Shown in pieces: positions 15,431-22,540 of a stretch of DNA of 64,000 nucleotides. Every line of letters begins with the position of its first letter. Position 1 is the stretch's first letter. Both the position numbers and the translations under genes were made by a program. The notes under the pieces are model-generated. The model did not search any database and was not told the DNA's origin. It saw only the letters and a program-made list of their open reading frames with translations. The stretch comes from Candidatus Microthrix subdominans (GTDB lineage Bacteria; Actinomycetota; Acidimicrobiia; Acidimicrobiales; Microtrichaceae): assembly GCA_016719385.1 (NCBI GenBank), contig JADJZA010000001.1, forward strand, positions 62,001-126,000, in the 5' to 3' direction.

Positions 15431-16990
15431 GTGGTCCCATGCAGCTGGCGCAGCCCTGGTCCCTATCAACTGGCGCATGACAGATTAGTCGCCGGCGCAG
15501 CCTCCGGTTTGATCGCAGCGGGCGCCGCACTCGGCGTCGCCGAGCTGATCGCAGCGTTCTTTCCCTCGGTGCAGTCCCCGGTGCTGTCCGTGGGCAACGT
15601 CGTCGTCGACAACGTGCCCAGCTGGGCCAAAGACTTCGCCATCCGGACGTTCGGCGAGAACGACAAGACGGCGCTGATCATCGGCACGACGATCTTTCTG
15701 TTCCTCTTCGCCGCCGTGATCGGCGTGATCACCACCAAGCGGCGCATCGCCGCACCGATCGGTGCCGCCCTCTTCGGCCTCGTCGGTGCGGCTTCGGCAT
15801 TGACCCGGGTTGGTGCCGGCCCGCTCGCCGTCGTTCCCAGCATCGTCGGGGGGATCGTGGCATGGCTGGTCATGGACCTGCTGCTGTGGCCGCCCCAGGC
15901 GGCCGACAAGGTTTCCGAGTCCACCGACCGCCGTCGCTTTCTGGTCGGCTCCTCCCTCGTCGTCGCTGGTGCGGCCGCGGCCGGTGGTCTCGGGAGGGTG
16001 TTGTCCGGGGTGTTCAAGGTGTCGACCAACCGGGACGACATTGCACTCCCAGCGCCCGCTGATCCGGCCGTCACGCTGCCCTCGGGCGTCGACCCCGACA
16101 TTGAGGGTCTCACCCCGTTTATCACTCCAGTCGACAAGTTCTATCGGGTCGATACCGCCCTCGAGGTCCCCCGGGTGAACGGCGACGACTGGGAACTCAA
16201 GGTGCAGGGCATGGTTGACGAGGAGCGCAGCTACTCCCTCGCCGATCTACTCGACCGCAAGCTGGTGGAGCGCACCATCACGTTGGTGTGCGTCTCCAAT
16301 CAGGTGGGCGGCACCTATGCCAGCACCGCCAAGTGGTTGGGTGTCCCCCTCGCCGAGATCCTCGACGAGGCGGGCGTTCAGGACGGCGCCGACCAGCTGC
16401 TCAGCCGCTCGGTCGACAACTTCACCGCCGGAACCCCGATCGAGACAATCTACGACGGCCGCGACGCCCTGCTGGTCGTCGGCATGAACGGCGAACCTCT
16501 CCCGATCGAGCGGGGATTCCCAGCTCGGCTGATCGTTCCCGGCCTGTACGGCTTTGTGTCGGCCACTAAGTGGTTGGCCGAACTGAACGTGACCACCTTC
16601 GCCGACGAGCAGGCCTACTGGCGCAAGCGTGACTGGGCTGAGCAGGCCCCCATCAAGACGTTCAGCCGCATCGACCGCCCCGGCGGTCTCGGCGACAAGG
16701 TTGAAGCCGGCATGGTGGCGGTGGCCGGCGTCGCTTGGGACCCTCACGTCGGGATCGACAAGGTCGAGCTCAAGATCGATGACGGGAAATGGGTCCAAGC
16801 CGACCTCGCCCCCGTTCCCTCCGCTGACACCTGGGTCCAGTGGTCCTACGGCTGGAAAGCCGTCCCAGGCAGTCACAACATCGTCGTCCGGGCAACCAAT
16901 GCCGATGGCGAAACCCAGACGTCCGACCGGGTCATGCCCATCCCCGATGGTGCAACCGGCTGGCAAAAGATCGTGGTGAACGTGACATGA
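15431..16990 (+). CDS. Membrane molybdopterin oxidoreductase (sulfite-oxidase fold), 5' end split by IS21
   Basis: The N-terminal 150 residues form several membrane helices; RRRFLVGSSLVVAGAAAAGG then resembles a twin-arginine or membrane-anchor segment. The molybdopterin domain follows (FYRVDTALEVP, TLVCVSNQVGG) with the Mo-ligand cysteine codon at 16289, then a C-terminal dimerisation domain (about residue 400 on) as in SorA/YedY-type enzymes. Conserved sequence starts immediately at the target duplication (15483), so the original start lay left of the element, perhaps GTG 12452. The GTG at 15431, inside the right IS end, is the first plausible in-frame start now; TTG 15509 is another. Expression is uncertain. 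Substrate unknown. Confidence 0.75.
   Translation: MVPCSWRSPGPYQLAHDRLVAGAASGLIAAGAALGVAELIAAFFPSVQSPVLSVGNVVVDNVPSWAKDFAIRTFGENDKTALIIGTTIFLFLFAAVIGVITTKRRIAAPIGAALFGLVGAASALTRVGAGPLAVVPSIVGGIVAWLVMDLLLWPPQAADKVSESTDRRRFLVGSSLVVAGAAAAGGLGRVLSGVFKVSTNRDDIALPAPADPAVTLPSGVDPDIEGLTPFITPVDKFYRVDTALEVPRVNGDDWELKVQGMVDEERSYSLADLLDRKLVERTITLVCVSNQVGGTYASTAKWLGVPLAEILDEAGVQDGADQLLSRSVDNFTAGTPIETIYDGRDALLVVGMNGEPLPIERGFPARLIVPGLYGFVSATKWLAELNVTTFADEQAYWRKRDWAEQAPIKTFSRIDRPGGLGDKVEAGMVAVAGVAWDPHVGIDKVELKIDDGKWVQADLAPVPSADTWVQWSYGWKAVPGSHNIVVRATNADGETQTSDRVMPIPDGATGWQKIVVNVT
15432..15482. repeat. Right end of IS21 element: two inverted 21-bp repeats
   Basis: Units at 15432-15452 and 15457-15477 are inverted copies of the left-end TGCGCCA...GGGACCA repeats. 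The terminal 26 bp (15457-15482) match the left end with two differences. Confidence 0.8.
15483..15489. repeat. Target-site duplication, right copy (GATTAGT)
   Basis: Exact repeat of 12501-12507. Joining the left flank directly to this copy restores an open frame reading RGGLVAGAASGLIAAG into the molybdoenzyme, which places the insertion in the first codons of that gene. Confidence 0.85.
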
Positions 16991-17034
16991 ACGTCCGCCG
17001 CGTCCACAAAAATCCCTGCGAAAGGAACCCAATC

Positions 17035-18201
17035 ATGCGTTTCAACACCAAGCCCCGTAAGGCCATCGTCGCATTCGGACTGGTCGGCACATTGATTCTT
17101 GCTGGCTGCTCCGATGACGACTCCACCACGTCGGCGTCCGAGACCACCTCGGCATCCGCCGACACGACCGCCGCCGGGTCGGCATCCGCTGCATTCTCCG
17201 AGGACAACTTTGGCCCCGGTTGCGCCGACGTGCCAGCGGAAGGCGAGGCCGGCAGCTTCGATGCGATGGCCCAGGATCCGGTGGCTACGGCTGCGTCGAC
17301 CAACCCGCTACTGTCCACCCTGGTCACCGCGGTTGACGCCGCCGGCCTGGTCGACACGCTGAACTCGGCCGAAGCCCTCACCGTGTTTGCCCCGGCGAAC
17401 TCGGCGTTCGAGGCCATCCCCAAAGAGACCCTCGACACGCTGCTTGCCGATCCGACCGGCGATCTCGCCACGATCCTCCAGGTGCACGTGGTCGAAGGCA
17501 AGATGAGCGCCGACGACCTCATCGACGCCGGCACCGTCACGAGCCTCGAGGGCAGCGAGCTGAAGATCAGCGCCGAAGACGACACGATGATGGTCAACGA
17601 CGCCAGCGTGGTCTGCGGCAACGTGCAGACCGCCAACGCCACCGTCTTCATCATCGACTCGGTCCTGATGCCCGGGGATGCCGGTGCTGAGGCTGGCGGC
17701 GAAGAGGCCTCGGCGTACTCCGAGGACAACTTCGGCCCTGCCTGCGCCGATGTGCCAGCAGACGGCTCCGGCAGTTTCGAGGGCATGGCTGCGGATCCCG
17801 TGGCCACCGCTGCGTCGAACAACCCGGCGCTGTCCACCCTGGTCACCGCGGTTGACGCCGCCGGCCTGGTCGACACGCTGAACTCCGAGGAGGCACTCAC
17901 CGTGTTCGCCCCGGCCAACTCGGCCTTCGAGGCCATCCCCAAGGAGACCCTCGACACGCTGCTGGCCGACCCGACCGGTGATCTCGCCACGATCCTCAAG
18001 GTGCACGTGGTCGCTGGCAAGATGAGCGCCGACGAGCTGATCAAGGCCGGCAAGGCCACGAGCCTGCAGGGCACCGAGCTGAAGATCACCGCCGACGGCG
18101 ACACGATGAAGGTCGACGACGCCAGTGTGGTCTGCGGCAACGTGCAGACCGCCAACGCCACCGTCTTCATCATCGACTCGGTCCTGATGCCGGCGAAGTA
18201 G
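17035..18201 (+). CDS. Lipoprotein with two fasciclin (FAS1) domains
   Basis: 388 residues. Lipoprotein signal with lipobox LILAGC (Cys25), a Ser/Thr/Ala-rich spacer, then two FAS1 domains of about 155 residues, each with LSTLVTAVDAAGLVDTLN, LTVFAPANSAFEAIP and a C-terminal NATVFIIDSVLMP. The two copies are offset by exactly 519 bp with long identical DNA stretches (56 and 65 bp), a recent internal duplication. ATG 17035 has AAAGGA upstream. It follows the molybdoenzyme by 44 bases. Fasciclin proteins Mpt70/Mpt83 are targets of mycobacterial SigK, which fits the sigma/anti-sigma genes 5 kb upstream. Likely surface or matrix adhesion role. Confidence 0.88.
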   Translation: MRFNTKPRKAIVAFGLVGTLILAGCSDDDSTTSASETTSASADTTAAGSASAAFSEDNFGPGCADVPAEGEAGSFDAMAQDPVATAASTNPLLSTLVTAVDAAGLVDTLNSAEALTVFAPANSAFEAIPKETLDTLLADPTGDLATILQVHVVEGKMSADDLIDAGTVTSLEGSELKISAEDDTMMVNDASVVCGNVQTANATVFIIDSVLMPGDAGAEAGGEEASAYSEDNFGPACADVPADGSGSFEGMAADPVATAASNNPALSTLVTAVDAAGLVDTLNSEEALTVFAPANSAFEAIPKETLDTLLADPTGDLATILKVHVVAGKMSADELIKAGKATSLQGTELKITADGDTMKVDDASVVCGNVQTANATVFIIDSVLMPAK

Positions 18202-18210
18202 TCACCGTCC

Positions 18211-18230
18211 TCCCAACGAAATGGTTGGGA
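18211..18230 (+). other. Small hairpin after the fasciclin gene
   Basis: TCCCAAC-GAAATG-GTTGGGA, a 7-bp stem, ten bases after the stop codon. Together with the larger hairpin at 18245-18272 it probably marks the end of the transcript. Confidence 0.4.
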
Positions 18231-18244
18231 TGGTGCACGCGTCG

Positions 18245-18272
18245 ATGCCGGAGGCCGCAAGGTCTCCGGCAT
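18245..18272 (+). terminator. Hairpin with GCAA loop before the malic enzyme gene
   Basis: ATGCCGGAGGCC pairs with GGTCTCCGGCAT (one G-T pair) around a GCAA tetraloop of the stable GNRA type. No T-run. Probable terminator of the molybdoenzyme/fasciclin transcript. Confidence 0.55.
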
Positions 18273-18351
18273 TGGCGCGTCCGGAGGGAAAACCCCCCCC
18301 TGCGATGGTCGACTTCCGTGGCACCTCGCCCGTGCAAGTAGCGTGAGAAAA

Positions 18352-19758
18352 ATGGCTGACACTCCCACACCCGCCTATTCGCTGCGCATTCGCGTCCGCA
18401 TGGAAAACCGACCCGGCATGCTGGGACGGCTGGCCATGGCGATCGGGGAGGTCGGCGCCAACATCGCAGCCCTCGATGGCTTCGAGGTGAAGACCTCCCA
18501 CCTGGTGCAGAACGCCGTCGTGTACTGCTCGGGGGAGGCCCATCAGAAGGAGGTGCTCGAGGCGGTCAACGCCATCGACGGCATCGTGGTGCTCGAGTGG
18601 TCCGACCAGGTTTTCGACCTGCACGAGGGCGGCAAGATCGAGCTGAGGTCGCTGTCGGAGCTGCGCGACATCGACGACCTGTCGATGGCTTACACCCCTG
18701 GCGTGGCCCGGGTCTGTATGGAGATTTCGAAGAACCCGATGCGCGCCCACGACCTGACGATCAAGGCCAACACGGTGGCGATCGTCTCCGACGGCACCGC
18801 CGTCCTCGGCCTGGGCGACATCGGCCCCGAGGCCGCCATGCCGGTGATGGAGGGCAAGGCGCTGCTGTTCAAGCACTTCGCCGGGGTGGATGCCTTCCCG
18901 ATCTGCCTCGACACCAAAGACCCCGCCGAGATCATCGAGACGGTGGCCCGGCTGGCGCCGACCTTTGGCGGCATCAACCTGGAGGACATCGCCGCCCCCG
19001 GCGCCTTTGAGATCGAGGCGGCGCTGGTCGAGCGCCTCGACATCCCCGTGTTCCACGACGATCAGCACGGCACCGCCATCGTCACCCTGGCCGCGCTGGA
19101 CAACGCTCTGCGAATCGTCGGCAAGCGCATGGATGATCTGAAGATCGTCGTGTCCGGGGTTGGGGCCGCCGGGGTTGCGGTGTCCAAGATCCTGATGGAG
19201 GCCGGCGTCTCCAACGTGATCGGGGTCGACTCTCAAGGTGCGGTGCACACCGGCCGGGAGAACTTGAACCCGTCCAAGAGGTGGTTCGCCGAGCACACCA
19301 ACCCGGAGGCGCTCGCCGGCAGCCTCACCGACGTCATGGGTGGCGCCGACGTGTTCATCGGGCTCTCCGCCCCGAACGTGTTGACCCGCGAGGACGTGCT
19401 GAGCATGAAGGCGGACCCGATTGTGTTCGCCATGGCCAACCCCGACCCGGAGATCCGGCCCGAGTTGATCGCCGACATCGCAGCGGTGATCGCCACCGGC
19501 CGCTCGGACTTTCCCAACCAGATCAACAACGTGTTGGCGTTCCCCGGAGTGTTCCGTGGGGCGCTCGACGCCAGGGCCACGGAGATCACGTCTGGCATGA
19601 ACCTGGCGGCCGCCCACGCCATCGCCACGGTCGTTGGCGACGACCTGGCCGCCGACCACATCATCCCCTCGGTGTTCGACACGAGGGTCGCCGATCGCGT
19701 GGCGGCAGCGGTGAGCGCGGCGGCGCGCAGTGAAGGGGTGGTGCGAGATCGCGCCTGA
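18352..19758 (+). CDS. Malic enzyme with N-terminal ACT domain
   Basis: Oxidative decarboxylation of malate to pyruvate with NAD(P). Residues 1-80 form an ACT domain (RVRMENRPGMLGRLAMAIG), suggesting allosteric control by a small ligand. The malic domain has the catalytic Tyr in SMAYTPGVARVC and Lys in IKANTVAIVSDGTAVLGLG, metal ligands in FHDDQHGTAIV, and the NAD-binding GVGAAGVAVSKIL. GTG 18343 is also in frame; ATG 18352 gives the family-like MADTPTPAYS start, 468 residues. Confidence 0.92.
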   Translation: MADTPTPAYSLRIRVRMENRPGMLGRLAMAIGEVGANIAALDGFEVKTSHLVQNAVVYCSGEAHQKEVLEAVNAIDGIVVLEWSDQVFDLHEGGKIELRSLSELRDIDDLSMAYTPGVARVCMEISKNPMRAHDLTIKANTVAIVSDGTAVLGLGDIGPEAAMPVMEGKALLFKHFAGVDAFPICLDTKDPAEIIETVARLAPTFGGINLEDIAAPGAFEIEAALVERLDIPVFHDDQHGTAIVTLAALDNALRIVGKRMDDLKIVVSGVGAAGVAVSKILMEAGVSNVIGVDSQGAVHTGRENLNPSKRWFAEHTNPEALAGSLTDVMGGADVFIGLSAPNVLTREDVLSMKADPIVFAMANPDPEIRPELIADIAAVIATGRSDFPNQINNVLAFPGVFRGALDARATEITSGMNLAAAHAIATVVGDDLAADHIIPSVFDTRVADRVAAAVSAAARSEGVVRDRA

Positions 19759-20491
19759 AGCTGTTCGGGCTGGCCGTCCACCGTTGCGGGCGGTGACCTA
19801 TGACTTCTGGAACACCCTGATCGGGGAGCACCATTCGCCGTCGGATCAGCGGGTTGACCGGGTGATGGTGGCCCTCGCTTCGGTCGAGGCCGACGTCGCC
19901 AGGGAGGCGCTGCTGGCCGCCACCGCCGCAGCGGAGGACTTCTACGAGGTTCGCTGGCGGGAGAACCGTCCGTTTTCGCCCGAGGAATGGTCGGCCCAGG
20001 TGCTCGGCGAGTTGTCGATCGATGACCCGTCCGCCCACGATGCAGTTGCCGCTGAGCTTCGCCGAGGCCTGTCCGTCACCGAGCGGACGCTGGCCCCGAA
20101 CGCCGAAGCCACGCTCCGCACCTTGAGTGACGCCGGGATCAAGCTGGGCATCGTCTGTGACGTCGGCATCACGCCGTCGGTGACGTTGCGGGGCTACCTC
20201 GAGCACTTTGACGTACTGAAGTACTTCGACCACTGGTCGTTCTCCGATGACGTCGGCGTGTACAAGCCCGACCCCCGAATCTTCACGCACGCTCTCGAGG
20301 GGCTCGGCGTGGAGCCTGTCGAGGCGGCCCACGTCGGGGATCTGCGTCGCACCGACGTGGCTGGTGCTCTGGGCATGGGTATCACGTCGGTGCGGTATCG
20401 CCACTGGCGCGACGATGTCACCGAGGCGCCCGAGGCCGAGGTGCTCCTCGACGACCACACCAACCTGCCCGGCATCCTCGGCGTCGCCTGA
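19730..20491 (+). CDS. HAD-superfamily hydrolase with altered DxxxT motif
   Basis: 253 residues, HAD fold with a helical cap: motif I in AVTYDFWNTLI, motif II near KLGIVCDVG, Lys in VGVYKPDPRIF and motif IV in HVGDLRRTDVAGA. In motif I the second Asp of DxDxT is replaced by Trp (D-F-W-N-T), so the usual general acid is missing; a DFWxT version is known among uncharacterised HAD proteins. GTG start overlaps the malic enzyme end by 29 bases; a TTG just before RAVTYDFW is an alternative. Substrate unknown. Confidence 0.8.
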   Translation: MKGWCEIAPEAVRAGRPPLRAVTYDFWNTLIGEHHSPSDQRVDRVMVALASVEADVAREALLAATAAAEDFYEVRWRENRPFSPEEWSAQVLGELSIDDPSAHDAVAAELRRGLSVTERTLAPNAEATLRTLSDAGIKLGIVCDVGITPSVTLRGYLEHFDVLKYFDHWSFSDDVGVYKPDPRIFTHALEGLGVEPVEAAHVGDLRRTDVAGALGMGITSVRYRHWRDDVTEAPEAEVLLDDHTNLPGILGVA

Positions 20492-20648
20492 ACAAGGACT
20501 CCTCAGCTGCGTCGCCGAGCTACATCGCTCCAGCGGCTGCGGTGGAACTCGGAAGCCGAAATCGAGACCACCCACCGTGCGGTTCACGGCGCCGGCTACC
20601 GGACGGGGGCCGGGCGAAGCTATGATCGGCCGTTCCCGCGCGGGACTG

Positions 20649-20721
20649 GCCCCCATCGTCCAGCGGCCTAGGACACCGCCCTTTCAAGGCGGCAACACGG
20701 GTTCGAATCCCGTTGGGGGTG
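20649..20721 (+). tRNA. tRNA-Glu (TTC)
   Basis: 73-nt cloverleaf: acceptor GCCCCCA/TGGGGGT with one G-T pair, anticodon stem CCGCC/GGCGG with loop CTTTCAA (anticodon TTC), T arm with GTTCGAATC. CCA is not encoded (GCTCACC follows). First of three tRNA genes; the 157 bases upstream hold no recognisable gene. Confidence 0.95.
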
Positions 20722-20957
20722 CTCACCGTCGTCGGGATCCCTGGTAGTGCGCCTCTGCTCGCTGGGTCGTGGATGGGGGTGCCCGTCGAGCCCTCGTCGA
20801 GGACCATCGAAGCGAGATTCGGTGTCTCAACGCCTGACCGAGGAGACCACGACGTCGCACTGATTTTGGCAGCTGCGCTGTCAACTGGCGGAGGGCAGGT
20901 GGGGATCGGGTAGAGTGTCGTCTCCCGAGCGGGCCTGGCTCGTTTGGGATAAGTGCT

Positions 20958-21032
20958 GGTCCCGTGGTGCAGTTTGGAGTGCACGCCGGCCTGTCAAGCC
21001 GGAGGTCGCGGGTTCAAATCCCGTCGGGACCG
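20958..21032 (+). tRNA. tRNA-Asp (GTC)
   Basis: 75 nt: acceptor GGTCCCG/CGGGACC with discriminator G, anticodon stem CCGGC/GCCGG with loop CTGTCAA (anticodon GTC), T loop TTCAAAT. CCA follows directly at 21033-21035, so the 3' end is encoded. A TAGAGT-like -10 motif lies 45 bases upstream. Confidence 0.95.
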
Positions 21033-21091
21033 CCACCACAGTTACCGGATCCGAGGGCCTTTCGGCCCCCGGGACCGGCTTCTGTGGTTAC

Positions 21092-21164
21092 GGTCGGGTA
21101 GCTCAGTTGGTAGAGCGGTCGCCTGAAAAGCGATAGGTCACCGGATCGACGCCGGTCCCGACCA
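21092..21164 (+). tRNA. tRNA-Phe (GAA)
   Basis: 73 nt: acceptor GGTCGGG/CCCGACC, discriminator A, D arm GCTCAGTTGGTAGAGC, anticodon loop CTGAAAA (GAA), T stem ACCGG/CCGGT. CCA encoded at 21165-21167. The T loop reads ATCGACG, so the nearly universal T54 is an A; otherwise the cloverleaf is sound. Confidence 0.93.
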
Positions 21165-21176
21165 CCAGATGACAAG

Positions 21177-21204
21177 GCGGGCCGAACCTCCGGGTTCGGC
21201 CCGC
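21177..21204 (+). terminator. Terminator hairpin after the tRNA cluster
   Basis: GCGGGCCGAACC pairs perfectly with GGTTCGGCCCGC around TCCG, 12 bp, ten bases after the tRNA-Phe CCA. A weakly T-rich stretch follows. It also faces the minus-strand DUF2017 gene and could serve both directions. Confidence 0.7.
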
Positions 21205-21247
21205 TTCGCGTCTCGTTCGCTGTGGAGCGCTGCGTCCGTTGTTCAAC

Positions 21248-21301
21248 CTGCGTTCGCAGTGTCAGAGCTGCGTTCGCAGTGTCAGAGCTGCGTTCGCAGT
21301 G
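21248..21301. repeat. 20-bp tandem repeat, 2.7 copies
   Basis: Units CTGCGTTCGCAGTGTCAGAG at 21248-21267 and 21268-21287, and a partial third copy to 21301. It overlaps the last codons and stop of the minus-strand DUF2017 gene. Each unit contains the palindrome CTGCGTTCGCAG. Confidence 0.8.
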
Positions 21302-22250
21302 CGAGGACGGCCTCATGCACCAAATTGCCGAGCACGGCGTAGGTGCGCCAGGCGGGAAACGTGGCCGACCAGGGCGCCGGCGGCGCCTGCTCGTCGTCGG
21401 TGATGTCCAGTTCGGCTGCCATCACCAGGCGCACATCGTTGAGGGTGCGCATCCACACAGCCAGGGTTTCCGCGTCGATCTCGCGGTCCTCGAGGGAGGC
21501 CTGAACCCGTTCGAGCGCCGAGCTGCGCGTCGCGGTCAGGTCGACCTTGGTCAGCGAAGAGAATTCGGCGGAACGAGCCGCTGATGCGTCGTCGCCGTCG
21601 CCATAACCGGGCGGATACAACGGTGCCAGCGACGGCCCGTCCTCGGACAGCCGCTGGTGCTGTTCGGCGAGGACCCTGCGCAGCAGGGCACGTTCACCTC
21701 TTCGCAGCCGCACCCGGAACCGGGAGTCTCCCACCGGATGAAATCGTCTCCACATTGCTCGATGGACCTCCTCGCCGGTACGGCGTAACCAGGCGCTCTG
21801 TTGGGTGACCGCCGACTCGTCGGTGGCCTCGGCGACGATGGCGGCGATCACCGCACCGTCGTGGGTGGCGCCGAGCAGCCTGGCCAGATCGTCCCCGGCC
21901 AACGGCCGGTCGTCGGCCAGTTCGACCACGACCCCCAACGCGTTGGCCAGGACGGCGATCAGCTGGGCATGTTCGAAGCGTTCGCCGCCGCCAGGGTTCT
22001 GATGCGACAGTTCGGGCAGGGCTTCGGTCAGGCGGAGCGCCAGCGCACCGGCGGCGGCGGCCAGCCGACGGGGCACCTGCTCTTCGCCCGCCCACGAGCT
22101 CCAGGCCAGGGTGGTTCCGGGCGCCACCTCGGAAACGTCGGAGTCGTCGGCGTCGTCCTCGGACCCGTCACCGTGCTGGGTGTCGTCGAGGGCGAGCACC
22201 GGCACGAACCACGGCTCATCGGTGTCTGGCGGGCCGCCCGGCGTAGTCAC
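21282..22250 (-). CDS. DUF2017 protein with long N-terminal extension
   Basis: 322 residues. The C-terminal 180 or so match DUF2017, a family found next to clpS in actinobacteria: FRVRLRRGERALLRRVLAEQ, LSEDGPSLAPLYPPGY, EFSSLTKVDLTATRSSALE and WMRTLNDVRLVMAAELDI. The N-terminal 150 residues (acidic stretch, then WSSWAGEEQVP, an Ala/Leu-rich helix region and GATHDGAVIAAIVAEATDE) are not part of the family as I know it. GTG start overlaps the clpS stop (GTGA), so it is coupled to clpS. Function unknown; context suggests the Clp proteolysis pathway. Confidence 0.8.
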   Translation of the reverse strand: MTTPGGPPDTDEPWFVPVLALDDTQHGDGSEDDADDSDVSEVAPGTTLAWSSWAGEEQVPRRLAAAAGALALRLTEALPELSHQNPGGGERFEHAQLIAVLANALGVVVELADDRPLAGDDLARLLGATHDGAVIAAIVAEATDESAVTQQSAWLRRTGEEVHRAMWRRFHPVGDSRFRVRLRRGERALLRRVLAEQHQRLSEDGPSLAPLYPPGYGDGDDASAARSAEFSSLTKVDLTATRSSALERVQASLEDREIDAETLAVWMRTLNDVRLVMAAELDITDDEQAPPAPWSATFPAWRTYAVLGNLVHEAVLALRTQL

Positions 22251-22540
22251 TTGTCGTGTTCCATCGTCGCCCACAGCCCATGTTCGTGCAGGCGCAGAAC
22301 ATCGAGCTCGCAGCGCTCCCGGGTGCCGGTGGCCACTGTGGCCCGGCCGAGTTGGTGGACATCGAGCATCAGCTTGGTCGCCTTCTCCTTGGAGAAGCCG
22401 AAGAGGCTCTGAAAGACGAACGTCACGTACTCCATCAAGTTGACCGGGTCGTTCCACACGATCACCACCCATGGCCGGTCAAGATCGAACGACTCGTCCA
22501 CCTCGACGCGTTCAAGGGTGTCCGGAGCGGACGTGGTCAT
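22247..22540 (-). CDS. clpS: ATP-dependent Clp protease adaptor ClpS
   Basis: Delivers N-degron substrates to ClpC/ClpA. 97 residues with PWVVIVWNDPVNLMEYV (the NDxxNxxxYV substrate pocket), FVFQSLFGFSKEKATKLMLDVH and GRATVATGTRERCE, the standard ClpS core. Start overlaps the stop of ctaA by four bases and its stop overlaps the DUF2017 start, so ctaA-clpS-DUF2017 form one minus-strand unit. Confidence 0.95.
   Translation of the reverse strand: MTTSAPDTLERVEVDESFDLDRPWVVIVWNDPVNLMEYVTFVFQSLFGFSKEKATKLMLDVHQLGRATVATGTRERCELDVLRLHEHGLWATMEHDK

Larger units (their letters stand above)
12508..15482 (+). mobile_element. IS21-family insertion sequence, 2,975 bp
   Basis: The element starts with TGTCGTGCGCCAG and ends with the inverted version, ...CTGGCGCATGACA; the outer 26 bp match at 24 positions. 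It carries istA (frameshifted), intact istB overlapping its end by four bases, a hairpin, and a small HTH gene. Three subterminal repeats on the left and two on the right resemble the multiple transposase-binding sites of IS21. Exact 7-bp direct repeats flank it. Element plus duplication adds 2,982 bp, a multiple of three, so the frames of the split molybdoenzyme gene stay in register on both sides. Confidence 0.9.

Noticed and set aside
20649..21167. tRNA cluster considered as an attachment site for an integrated element
   Set aside because: No integrase gene and no repeat of a tRNA 3' end occur nearby; the 20-bp tandem repeat downstream does not match any tRNA.
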